From: Prorocentrum cordatum
Lineage: Eukaryota; Sar; Dinophyceae; Prorocentrales; Prorocentraceae
DNA: 64,000 bases
Assembly: GCA_963575745.1 (NCBI GenBank)
Contig: CAUYUJ010016370.1
Coordinates: 1 to 64,000 of the forward strand
Direction: 5' to 3'
In this document: positions 47,901 through 56,859 of the stretch, piece after piece
Layout of the letters: each line of letters starts with the position of its first letter
Position numbering within the stretch: position 1 is the stretch's first letter
Program-made: the position numbers and the translations under genes
Notes under the pieces: generated by a model
The model's input: only the letters and a program-made list of their open reading frames with translations
Databases searched by the model: none
What the model was told of the DNA's origin: nothing

Positions 47901-49575
47901 GGGCGGCCGTGGAGCTCGGCAGCGCTGGTCGCGACGTCTTCTTCACCGTCATCGATCCGAACCCTGAGCGCAAGAAGCGCTTGCACGGCCAGGCCGTGGA
48001 GACGGCGACGTGCGAGGTCATTGTCAGGGTGCATGCCTTCAGCGGCACGGAGGCAGGCGCGGTGGGGCATGGCGGCCAGGTGGCAAGGTGCCAGAGGGCC
48101 CCGGTGTATACACCACGTCGATTGGTCGGCCCAGGAGTTCGGTGCATGGGAGATCCCGCCTCCCACATCCATGGGAGGGGGGGAGGGGGGCGCGTATGCA
48201 CCGAACTTCGTGGCCGAGCAAACGGCGTGGTGTATACATCGGGGCCCTCCCAAGGTGGAGCCTGAGGCGGTGGTGCGCCACGCCTGCCATGTTCCAGCGC
48301 GCCTTCGGCTCGCTGCGCCGCTGCACCGAGTTGAGCGAGAGTTGCGCGTGCAGCCCCTTCGCGCGGCCTGCGCCCAGTGCGCCATCGGGCGTTCTTGCCA
48401 TTGCGCCCGGGTGCGCGAGGGCCATCGAGCCACCGACGCTGGTGGTGCCAGGGGAGGCAGGAGACGCTGGCGATATGGTCAAATTGCTGGTTGCCAGGGT
48501 GCGGGAGCACGGCTTGCCACAGTTGATGGGCGCAATGGACTTCCCGCGGTGGAATCTGGATGAGATGATGCATCTCGTAGACACGGGGCTGGTAGACTGC
48601 GAACGCAACGAGTTCGGCGATGCAGCTTACAGGATCCGCCCCGAGAACGTCGTCTTTACATTATCGACCCAGGTGTCCAGAGCTGTATATGACGGCACTT
48701 ATACGAGGGTGGAACTGAGCGACAAGTGTTTCGGACGCGTGAGCAAGCCCGAGATTTTCTTTAGTTTGTTGGCGTCGGGCTTTCGCCCTGTCGAATCGGC
48801 CGCTGCCCCCCCTCTGGTGCCAGGTGGCGATCTGGTAGTTTGCGTGCCGAACTTGCATCGGAGCAAGGCGTATCTGCAGGCTTTAGCGTGTCTCGGCGAA
48901 ATTTGGGGTAAAGGAGTGGAGTCTGCCAGCCACAACGGCACCCGCAATTACTACATGTGCTTGCTTCGCCTGAAAAACCCCGCCCCCCTGAATGCCATAG
49001 CGGACGTGGCCAGCTCGAGCGACGCGGTTTGGAAGGCGTTGCTCGAGCGAGAATTCCAGGGCGAGGGCGCAGACGTCGTTGCCCTCGAATACGAGCCAGA
49101 TGCGCCAGATGCGGGCGGCCATCCAGTACATCCTGCGCCCCCTGTCGGCGCAGGCGGCGGCGCTGCGGCAGGCGCCGCGCTGGCCGATGTGGTGCCAGCG
49201 GCGGCCGTTCCCGCCGCTGCAGCGTTGCCGATTGAGCTCGGGCCCATGGCTTTTTGGTTTGATGTCGGCGGCGAGCCGCTTGCCGTTAGGTTGGACGGTT
49301 TCAGCCACCAGAACGGCATTCGCCGCGCGTATGCCCAGTGCAAGTGCGAGGGACACAACAAATGTTTCAAATACACGAACCTTGCGAGATGGCCAAAGCC
49401 ATGGCACGCAGTTGCATTTGTTTTGAAATACATGCGTGACGGGGTTGGGCAACCCGATAAGGAGAGCCACGTGCTATACGTGCCAGACCCAACAGTTGAA
49501 CAATTGGAGGCGATGGGGGGCGAAATGCCCCCAGAGATCATGGTTGATGACTTCCCAGTCAAGTTTGCTGATTGA
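44903..49575 (+). CDS. ORF A: candidate DDE-type transposase-like protein, with one intron
   Basis: Two open frames (to 48265 and from 48010) join exactly if 48088-48254 is spliced out as a GT-AG intron, giving 1501 residues. I chose the ATG at 44903 because it directly follows the SL relic; the frame is open further upstream to 44747 but has no better start. Seen: LPRGSTVYRARVKLDYMNML, then LAADASPQAGYDYF (Asp ~348), FLADQGTELKIGD (Asp ~440), SDHLHVVFNALEE (~490) and a Cys/His cluster (CWCHRD ~637; CPWCGRRG ~668). The spaced Asp motifs suggest an RNase H-fold DDE transposase, but this is inference and the third acidic residue is not certain. The part after the intron (to VDDFPVKFAD) has no known domain. 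Neighbours ORF B and ORF C are on the same strand, which suggests one element. The frame is intact. Confidence 0.65.
48088..48254 (+). mobile_element. Introner-like insertion in ORF A (167 bp)
   Basis: Inverted-repeat arms 48094-48147 and 48196-48249 match at 47 of 54 positions and start GAGGGCCCC. The direct repeat CAAGGTG flanks the arms (48084-48090 and 48251-48257). The repeat contains AAG|GTG, so the left copy gives a GT donor at 48088 and the right copy an AG acceptor ending at 48254. Splicing them leaves one CAAGGTG and rejoins the two reading frames of ORF A without a shift. This is the layout known for introners: MITE-like DNA transposons that become introns. Confidence 0.85.
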
Positions 49576-49990
49576 GCTCTCTGCTGGAAGAAAAGACCTG
49601 CAGTATCCAGCTCCACCGTTGCCCTGGTCCCCCCATCCGCATCCTTGTCCTCGTGACTCCTCCTCGCACTCCTCATCCTCGTCCTAGTCCTCATCTCCTC
49701 CCCTGGTCCCGCATCGCGCCCCCTCTTCCGCGGCGGTTGCTCCCGCTCGCCCGCCGCTGCGCCTTACGTCGCGCAGATCTTCACGGCGCAGGCTGGACGG
49801 GGCCGCCCCGCCCATCTCTGCTGGCAGGGCGGAGCGGGGGGGGGGGGCGGGAGGGCGGGGCAGGGGTCAGAGGGCACGGGGCGGGGCGAGGGGGCAGAGG
49901 GAGGGGGCGGAGCGGGGCGGGGAGGGAATGAGACAACATGTGAGTTGCCGTCCCAGCGAAAGCGAGGACCCCGTCCAGTTGCACCCGCCC
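49576..49990. other. Spacer after ORF A
   Basis: C/T-rich, then G-rich (49825-49925) sequence without recognised features. Confidence 0.4.
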
Positions 49991-50150
49991 GTCGCTCCAC
50001 AGTCGCTCCACAGTCGCTCCACTGTCGCTCCATTGTCGCTCCACTGTCGCTCCACTGTCGCTCCACTGTCGCTCCATTGTCGCTCCACTGTCGCTCCACT
50101 GTCGCTCCACTGTCGCTCCACTGTCGCTCCACTGTCGCTCCACTGTCGCT
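49991..50150. repeat. 11-bp minisatellite GTCGCTCCACT, about 14.5 copies
   Basis: Nearly uniform 11-bp units with a few C/T and A/T variants. Lies between ORF A and ORF B. Open frames through it are artefacts. Confidence 0.95.
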
Positions 50151-50310
50151 GCCCCGTCGGCCCTCCCCCGCCCCCGTCGCCTTCCCGCCCCCTTCCCATC
50201 CTCCCCCACGCCGTATGTTGAAGCCCATTTTGGGCGGTGACCCCGCGCGGGCATCGACAGGGCGGCGCTGGGGCCCAGCTGGGCGTCTGGGGAAGCGTCG
50301 GCGGGGCCGA

Positions 50311-50332
50311 GGCCGCAGCCCTCTCGGCTCAA
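50311..50332 (+). other. Possible degenerate spliced-leader relic upstream of ORF B
   Basis: 18 of 22 positions match the dinoflagellate SL; CCG, AGCC and the 3' end GGCTCAAG are kept, and the T-rich middle reads CTCTC. It lies 21 bases before the ORF B start codon. Weaker than the 44882 and 55761 matches. Confidence 0.45.
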
Positions 50333-50353
50333 GTCTTTTCGAGGGTCTGAGGT

Positions 50354-51634
50354 ATGCAGCTCGTGCGGAGCAACCCCCCGTGGAAGCGTTCGGGCATGAA
50401 GTCGCCCAACTACGCTCATGCCATCAGCCTGCCTTTCGCGGGCATCGGGGGGCCCGACCGAGCCATGATGGAGGGCGGCTTCCCAGCGATCTTCGTGAAC
50501 ATCATCGACAAACGACCCGAGTGCAAGCCCGTGCTGGACAGCCTGCACCGCCAGAACATCACGATGGTCGGTCTCATCCATGAGATCCCCAACACCAGTC
50601 TGATGACATCGCACGGTTTGATCGCAGGCCCGCCTTGTCCAGACTTCTCTCTCCAGGGCACTGGCGCGGGCCTCGACGGGGCGCACGGCCCCGCGTTCTT
50701 GGATCTGCTCGACCTCATCAAGCACCTTGCTCGGCAGGCCGAGGGCCTCCGTCTCAGGTGGGTCGTCCTGGAGAGCGTCTGGTCCATCACCTATACGCAC
50801 GAGGGAGGCGAGAACAACCTCTTGAGGATCAGACATTGGTGGTTGTCGAACATGCCCGATTGGACGGACTTCAGCGTCATTCGCATGGACGCGCGCGACT
50901 CGGGCATGGCGCAGAGGCGCGACAGAGCTTTCCTCATTTCTTTCCAGAAGGATTTCGCCCAGGTGACTGGGACTATTGACTGCCCGCCCGCTGCTATGGA
51001 TCACGGCCGCCTCGAGGATGTCTTGGAGGACGTCGAGCCGAACCACGTGGAGCGTGGCGTGACTGCCTTGCAGGAGGACAACATCGTCAACTACCTCGAC
51101 AAGTTCAAGAACACGGGCAGGGGCAACATCTTCAAGACGCGCTGGTTCGACTCCAAGTACCCCGACTCCGACCTGGCCATCGTCGACGCGAGCCGCCGAC
51201 CGACGTCGGAGCCCGGTTTCGGGAACAAGGTCCACGTCGGCTACTGCCCCACCCTGACGACGCAGAACCGATTCTTGGTTGTCCTCTCCAGGGCGGACGG
51301 TGATCGCAACCCGAAGGTCCCCGACAAGGGGTGGCGTCTCATGACGATGAAGGAGCGGTCGGCCTTGAGCGGAGTCGTGTACGAGTCGGTCGAGGGCTTG
51401 CAAACGGAGGCGCAGCTGATCACCAGCTTCGGAAACGCAATCCCCGTCAACATGGCAGGTGACATCATCCAGCTCGTGATGGACAAGTGGGCCGCGTGGG
51501 AGCAGTTCCTTCTCCGCAACGGTCGTGACCTGGAGATCGAGCCCAAGTGGACCGAGGACCCTCGCCCGCAGAAGCGCCAGAAGGTCAACAAGCGGCCCGC
51601 TGAGGCTGCACCCATCATCAGCGACAGCGATTGA
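50354..51634 (+). CDS. ORF B: C5 cytosine-specific DNA methyltransferase
   Basis: 426 residues, intact. It transfers a methyl group from S-adenosylmethionine to cytosine C5. Motif I is PFAGIGG (residues 27-33, SAM binding). Motif IV is GPPCPDFS with catalytic Cys95; the usual PCQ is PCP here. Motif VI is VVLESV with Glu140 (usual ENV is ESV). Motif VIII is AQRRDR (~185). A target-recognition region precedes YCPTLTTQNRFLVV, MTMKERSALSG follows, and motif X is FGNAIPVNMAG (~377-387). The C-terminal tail is basic (PQKRQKVNKRPAE), possibly a nuclear localisation signal. There are no N-terminal chromatin-reading domains, so it is a compact enzyme closer in size to bacterial-type or transposon-borne DNMTs than to DNMT1. 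The ATG at 50354 follows an SL-like block. Flanked by ORF A and ORF C on the same strand. DNMT-bearing retroelements are known in Symbiodinium. Confidence 0.93.
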   Translation: MQLVRSNPPWKRSGMKSPNYAHAISLPFAGIGGPDRAMMEGGFPAIFVNIIDKRPECKPVLDSLHRQNITMVGLIHEIPNTSLMTSHGLIAGPPCPDFSLQGTGAGLDGAHGPAFLDLLDLIKHLARQAEGLRLRWVVLESVWSITYTHEGGENNLLRIRHWWLSNMPDWTDFSVIRMDARDSGMAQRRDRAFLISFQKDFAQVTGTIDCPPAAMDHGRLEDVLEDVEPNHVERGVTALQEDNIVNYLDKFKNTGRGNIFKTRWFDSKYPDSDLAIVDASRRPTSEPGFGNKVHVGYCPTLTTQNRFLVVLSRADGDRNPKVPDKGWRLMTMKERSALSGVVYESVEGLQTEAQLITSFGNAIPVNMAGDIIQLVMDKWAAWEQFLLRNGRDLEIEPKWTEDPRPQKRQKVNKRPAEAAPIISDSD

Positions 51635-52620
51635 TACCAGGCCCGCGCCTGCCGCGCCGTCCCCAGCTGGCGCCAATTTTTTTCGTACATGTGCATGCGT
51701 TCGCCGAGATGCCAGACGGGCACCGATGGGGGCTGCTCTATAGACGTGCAAATACAAAATGCCCCGCCCCTGCGCGTCCTCGATCTCGCCCCCTCGCCCT
51801 CGGTGGCATAAGTCACAACGCTCTAGTGCCCTCTGCTTCCAGGTGTTTGTCTCGGAGTCGGCCTGGGCACCCCTCTCGGCCCCGTGGGGGCCCCTCTCCC
51901 CTGCATCCTCCCTCCTCTGCCCCCTCAGCCCCCGTGGGGAGCCCGAGTTTTCACGCGCGAGCCCTCGGAATGAGCCCTCCTCCTCCTCCTCCTCTTGGAG
52001 CCCTCTTCCTCCTCTTCCTCCTGGAGCCCTCTTGGAGCCCTCTTCCTCCTCCTCTTCCTCCTCCTCTTCCTCCTCCTCCTCTTCCTCTTGGAGCCCTCTT
52101 GGAGCCCTCTTCCTCCTCTTGGAGCCCTCCTCTTGGAGCCCCGTGGGGAGCCAGAGTTTTCACGCGCGAGCCCTCTTCCTCCCCCTCCTCCTCCTCCTCC
52201 TCCTCTTGGAGCCCTCTTGGAGCACTATTGGGCCCCTGGTTGGCCCATGAGACGGCTCCAAGAGGGCCCCGAAGAGCTCTAGGCAAACAGGCTCTTTGTC
52301 TAGAGCTCCCTGGGGCCGTCTGGGAGCCATTTTGGGGCCCTCTTGGGACCGCATTGGGGCCGTCTTGGCGCCCATAAGATGGATCCAAGAGGGCCCCAAT
52401 ATGCCTCCAAGAGGGCCCCCAGAGGGCCCCAATAAGGCCCCAAGCGGACCCCGAACGACAAGCTTAATGTGACATGTTTTTTGACACCTTACTTGCGTGT
52501 TGGGCCCCTTTTGGGCTCCCCCAGGTGGCCCTGTTGGGGCCCTCTTGGGCCTTGTCGGGGCCTTCTTGGACCCTTCCCAAAGCCTTTGGAATGGGCCCTC
52601 TTGGACCGTGATCCGTCTCG
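51635..52620. repeat. Spacer with CTTGGAGCC/CTC and GAGGGCCCC repeats
   Basis: 51960-52215 alternates TCTTGGAGCCC with CCTCCT tracts and two copies of GAGTTTTCACGCGCGAGCCC (51947, 52154). 52240-52620 is rich in CAAGAGGGCCCC and TTGGGGCCCTCTTGG on both strands. No gene. Confidence 0.8.
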
Positions 52621-52713
52621 TCGGAGGACAGCAGCCTTTTGTGCTCAGGGTTGGGTGCGGCTGCCCAGCTTGCCCCGCCCACCTTTGGAGCTGCAGGCCG
52701 ATCTGCGGCTGCA

Positions 52714-54912
52714 ATGGCGACCCCTAGCCCAGTCACCCCCAGCGCGCCTCCGTCGGTGGGTAAAGTGGAATCGGAGATGGTGTGCACCAAATGTAAAAAG
52801 CCAGTCACCCTCTCGAATAGCAAGCCCACGGGGCGCAACCCCTTGTACCGCATCGGTAACGACTGTGCCACCAACAAGCGGAACATGGAGAGGAAGGTGG
52901 CCAAGCGCGAGTCGACTGACGCGCTCAAGGTTTGGTGGAAGAAGCTGCAGAAAAATCCTGTCGAAGAGGAGGCCTGGTACGTGAAGATGGCCGCGAAGTC
53001 CCCGCACAGCACGTTCTCTGACGAGGAGATCATGCAAGTCACTGAGCAGGTCCATGCCAGCGGCCTGGAGGGGCGGGGACGGTTGGAGTACTACGGGTAC
53101 GACACCCTCGTCCATGAGAACCCCGACTGGTCCGAAAAGCGATGCTTGGAAGTGTGGCAGACGCGGGTTGCGCAGGCCATTCACAAGAGGGTGACCAGGG
53201 AGGGCGAGACGTTGATTGCGAAGCCCCGCACGTACATCCTGGACAACGTCGACAGGAACTTCGTTGAGAACCGCGTCCAGAAGCGGACCCTCGTCGAGAA
53301 CGTCGGCGAAATGTCGACCGCAGCCTCGTCGGGGGATGACGCTTTGCAGCGTTTCCGGAGGCAGGCTGCCGCCTCGATGCCAGTCGACGCCCCCGCTGCG
53401 ACGCGGATGCCGAGGGAGGCCATGGCCGTCGACGGCGGGCATCTCCGCGATGAGACTGCAGCGGTGGAGGGGTCATTCAAGTCCGCTGGCTTCCACGCGC
53501 ACTTGGAGAGGGACATGGTGTTGCGGTCGGTGGCCGACGCCGAGGAGGAGGCCGAAGTGCTCGCCGTGGAGATGGAGAGGGCGGCCGAGAGGAAAAAGAG
53601 GACTGCCGAGGCTGCGTCGGTGGCGTCCCCTTCCGCCGATCCGAAGAAAAGCAAGACCATGCTCCACGCGTGGCTCGCCGAGAAGAGTGGCAAGATGGAC
53701 AGCCTGTTGATCCGCCTGCGGGGCGAGATGGACCTCGAGGCCCCCGCGTTCGACCACATTACGCCGGAGGATCGCGCCACCGAGGAGGCCGCGTGGAAGA
53801 AGCTGAAGGACAATATGACCGACGCCCTGACGGAGGTCAGCACGAAGGTCTCGAAATGGCAGGAGGAGCACACGGTGGATAAGATTTTGCCCTCTGGGGC
53901 AGAAGCGAACATCAAGGAGCTCATCGAGAAGCTCAGCGCAGACTACAAGCTCTACCACTCCAGGGACGACCACTTGAAACCGTTCCAGGAGGCCGTCACG
54001 AAAGCGAAGAAGTTCTTGAAGGACGTTGCGAAGGCGCGCAAGGCCTCGGAGGATGCGACGAGAAACAGACGGGCGGCCAATTCCAGGCTCAATGCGGCAG
54101 ATGACGGCCAGGAGGACGAGGTTTGCCCTTTGTTCGACACGTTCGGGGACGCAGAGGTGGAGGCCTTCAGGAGCGTGAACGTCACCGACGTCCCCGCCGA
54201 GTACCCCAAGAAGGCTTACTACGCCCCGCCATCCCAGGATATGTCGAAGGCTGCGGCGGCTCTGAAGGTGAACCCGAACTACAAGACGCTCACCAAGTGG
54301 GCGGCCGCCAAGATGAGGAAGGAGGAGTCTATGTCAGTCGTGTGCGCCATCACGACCAAGAAGTTCCTCACCGACATCGAGAGCTCCATGGGCGGCAAGT
54401 TCGACTCCAAGTTCACCACGCTCGACCTTACCTTCCCCAAGGAGCACGACGAGGTTAAGCGCGCGTGCAAGGAGTACCAGATCGTTGCCGCGAACCCTGG
54501 CTACCATAACGTCGCGGTCACGACGTTCTGCTTGCCCGAAGTAATGGCCATGGTCACGGGTCGCGCGTGGGTGGCGGGCGCCCCGTGGAACAAGCTCACG
54601 GGTGACAACATGGCGGTTCGGAAGGATCACATGGCCAACATGACGGCTAACAACTTCAAGGCGTTCGCTGCAGGAGTTGGCGGTTTCTGTGTCCTCGCTG
54701 AACCTGGGTCTCTCGTGTGCGTCCCTGCAGGCATGATGGTGTTCACCGCAGTACCTGGAGGTGACGCGGCGTCCTGGCTCAGGTGGGGGGTGCTCGGCAT
54801 GGGCGATATCGTGACGGTCGCTGGATCCCTGTCGGAGATGCTCTCGTCGTATCCGTACTTGGGCACCACGGACTACAGCACCCTCGCGTCGCTCACGGCA
54901 CACGCGGTGTGA
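52714..54912 (+). CDS. ORF C: zinc-finger/coiled-coil protein of the methyltransferase element, function unknown
   Basis: 732 residues from the first good ATG (52714); the frame is open upstream to 52639 only with a non-ATG start. Residues ~22-55 hold a short zinc-ribbon-like Cys set (MVCTKCKKPV and NDCATNKR). A Trp/Lys-rich segment (LKVWWKKLQKNP) and RVAQAIHKRV follow. Two charged coiled-coil stretches lie near ~270-305 and ~425-470 (KKFLKDVAKARKASEDA). The C-terminal third has a beta-rich part with LVCVPAGMMVFTAVPGG and WLRWGVLGMGD, which resembles a cupin-like fold at low level; the metal-binding His pattern of active JmjC enzymes is not obvious. No premature stop. A weak SL-like block (AGCCTTTTGTGCTCAGG) lies at 52633-52649. 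Position and strand suggest it belongs with ORF A and ORF B. It could be a structural, DNA-binding or regulatory protein. Confidence 0.6.
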   Translation: MATPSPVTPSAPPSVGKVESEMVCTKCKKPVTLSNSKPTGRNPLYRIGNDCATNKRNMERKVAKRESTDALKVWWKKLQKNPVEEEAWYVKMAAKSPHSTFSDEEIMQVTEQVHASGLEGRGRLEYYGYDTLVHENPDWSEKRCLEVWQTRVAQAIHKRVTREGETLIAKPRTYILDNVDRNFVENRVQKRTLVENVGEMSTAASSGDDALQRFRRQAAASMPVDAPAATRMPREAMAVDGGHLRDETAAVEGSFKSAGFHAHLERDMVLRSVADAEEEAEVLAVEMERAAERKKRTAEAASVASPSADPKKSKTMLHAWLAEKSGKMDSLLIRLRGEMDLEAPAFDHITPEDRATEEAAWKKLKDNMTDALTEVSTKVSKWQEEHTVDKILPSGAEANIKELIEKLSADYKLYHSRDDHLKPFQEAVTKAKKFLKDVAKARKASEDATRNRRAANSRLNAADDGQEDEVCPLFDTFGDAEVEAFRSVNVTDVPAEYPKKAYYAPPSQDMSKAAAALKVNPNYKTLTKWAAAKMRKEESMSVVCAITTKKFLTDIESSMGGKFDSKFTTLDLTFPKEHDEVKRACKEYQIVAANPGYHNVAVTTFCLPEVMAMVTGRAWVAGAPWNKLTGDNMAVRKDHMANMTANNFKAFAAGVGGFCVLAEPGSLVCVPAGMMVFTAVPGGDAASWLRWGVLGMGDIVTVAGSLSEMLSSYPYLGTTDYSTLASLTAHAV

Positions 54913-54962
54913 TCAGGGGCGCCCTCGGTGTGATCAGGGGGGGGCCCTCGGTGTGATCAGTG
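54904..54962 (+). repeat. Three-copy repeat spanning the ORF C stop codon
   Basis: CGGTGTGATCAG starts at 54905, 54926 and 54949. The first copy includes the last codons and the TGA stop of ORF C. Confidence 0.85.
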
Positions 54963-55760
54963 AGGGGCCATCGCGTTTCGGGCCCGGCGGGCCGCGATTT
55001 CTGGCTTCCGGCCTCGGTGGCCGCAGCGGGTGGCGGGGGCGGGGTCTCGCGGCCTAGTGCTGGGGAGATCGACCCTCAGCGAGGGGCGGCACCAGCTGTC
55101 AAATCCAGGGAGATTGACAGAATCACAAAGCAGTTGAAGCCAACGTCTTGAGCAAATGATGGCAAACAGAAACAACTTGCCGTCTTGACAAATGCATCTC
55201 CTCATGTTTCGAGTGTGCCTCCCATGACGTCGCCTGTGATTCCCCCGCACCTTTTCATCGCCCTCGTCATTCTCCCCCACCTCCCACCTACCACCTCCTC
55301 CTCGCCCCCTTCCCCCATCCCCAGCCTCCGAAGGAGGAACTGGAGAAGGGAAAAAAGGTCGAGGGGTGGGCGGGCAACGACATGTCCAGAGTGTTCCACA
55401 ATTAATGACGATGCGACCGCGCGTTTGCGCAACTCGGCCGAATCGCATCGCATCAGGGCTGAAGCAATTCGGATCCCGAGAGGTGTGCCCCCATTGGAAA
55501 ACATCCAGCGGCGCCACGGTGCATGGCGATGGGGGGAGGAGGGTGGTAATGGGGCAGCGAGGAGACGGACGAGGAGACGGACGTGGAGGGGGAGTGCGGG
55601 GGCGGGGAGGAGGACGAGGGAGAGGAGGGAATGGGAAGTAGGAGAGAAACATGAGGAAGGAGGACGGAGAGGAAACGGCGGAGGGAGGAATAACATGAGG
55701 ACCGAGAGGATGAAGGATGAGGCGGCGCGGTCTTCCTCATTATCTTCCTCCTTCCCTTCC
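54963..55760. other. Low-complexity spacer
   Basis: Mixed unique sequence, then C-rich (55230-55330) and G/A-rich (55540-55720) stretches. No gene recognised. Confidence 0.45.
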
Positions 55761-55782
55761 TCCGTTGCCATTTTGGCTCAAG
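55761..55782 (+). other. Spliced-leader relic (21/22)
   Basis: 22 bases equal to the dinoflagellate SL except position 6 (A to T); the block GCCATTTTGGCTCAAG is perfect. It is followed by TTGTCAAGGGG. A genomic copy of SL joined to other sequence marks a reverse-transcribed, reinserted mRNA. The downstream 800 bp has open frames in all plus frames but no recognised protein, so the retrocopy is decayed or non-coding. Confidence 0.85.
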
Positions 55783-56640
55783 TTGTCAAGGGGAACTGTG
55801 GGCGCAGACTCCGTGACATTCTTGAGTGGGCAGCTCTTCTGGAAGAAGCGTACCTGAGTGCAAGCTCAGGCGGACACGCACCTCGGTACGGTGCCCCCCG
55901 ATGCAAAACTGTTCGCGTGCTCAATTTGCGAACGCGCGCCGCGCCATTCGCAAGCTATCGGACAGGCGCCGTTGAATTTGGCGTATTCTTGTTTTGTGGT
56001 TACATTTTGCGTGGCTCGTTGTGCCTTCTTGCCGTCGTGCTCGACTGCTGCAGTGGCCAGTTGCCGCGTTAAGTCGACATGTGTGGCCAATCGTCTGGCA
56101 ACCCCGCGGCTGCTACCCATCACGGCGTTGGAGGAAAACGCGTTCAGTCGGGGGAAGCGGGCGTTCGACGCGTAGGTGTCCCATTGCCCGCTTGTCTTCG
56201 CCATTCGAAACCGTTTCGGGGGTCCGAGCTTCCCCCCCCGCCCCCCGCCCAGAAACCGCTCAGGCCTGCCAGCGGGTGATCGAGTGCGCAGTGCATGTAA
56301 GACTACGTTGAATTTTGCCGCGTTGCACGTTGCGGCATGTTGCGGTCTTCCGCACTGGGCCCTCCAGGCACTGACCCCGCTCGAACGCCCATTTTGGGCA
56401 GACCGAGAGAATGTGCATATAGCGGTGGGGTGGTCTGGCGACTTCGGCCGTCGAGCTGCCGTTGCAGCCGCCGCCGTTGCTGTTGTTGTTGTCGGCGATG
56501 CAGCCCCCCTCGTGCTCCCGCCTCCTTGCCGTTTCGCGCCCCCCCCCCGTCCACATCATTCGACGTTTTCGGTCCATGTCGGCGTAAACATATTGGATCA
56601 GAAGCGCGGATGATGTTGTTTTTTCGGTTTGCAACCCATG
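55783..56640 (+). other. Possible retroposed cDNA body, no recognised product
   Basis: Sequence following the SL relic. A frame continuous with the SL reads GRRLRDILEWAALLEEAYLS and stops at 56070-56072; a second frame (55858-56175) and a minus frame (55866-56204) are also open. None shows a domain. Confidence 0.3.
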
Positions 56641-56750
56641 TCGGTTCAACCTCCTCGGGCATGATTCCCCGCGCGCACCTCGGTACGCGCGTCCCCAGGG
56701 GTTCGCCCCCCCCCCCCAAGCTCGGCATCAACAACTGCCGCTGGCGCCGA
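56640..56750 (-). repeat. Dispersed element with GATGCCGAGCTTGGGGGG
   Basis: On the minus strand reads GTTGTTGATGCCGAGCTTGG then a 13-base G-run and GAACCCCTGGGGACGCGCG. The first part recurs on + at 43376-43412. Confidence 0.6.
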
Positions 56751-56859
56751 TGTGGGTCCGCCGCGGCGTGTCTGGAGCGCGTTGGACATCTCGCGCGCGA
56801 AGGCGACTCCCAGACCGTAGCTTGGCTCCCAAGGCGCGGCCTCGCCGCCCCCCTGTCTC

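Noticed and set aside
52385-52430. GAGGGCCCC units as relatives of the introner arms
   Set aside because: Only a 9-12-base match within a GGGCCC-rich repeat; no GTGTATACACC follows and no flanking duplication is seen.
52639-52713. TTG start for ORF C
   Set aside because: Nuclear genes use ATG; the first good ATG in frame is 52714, followed by a plausible N-terminus.
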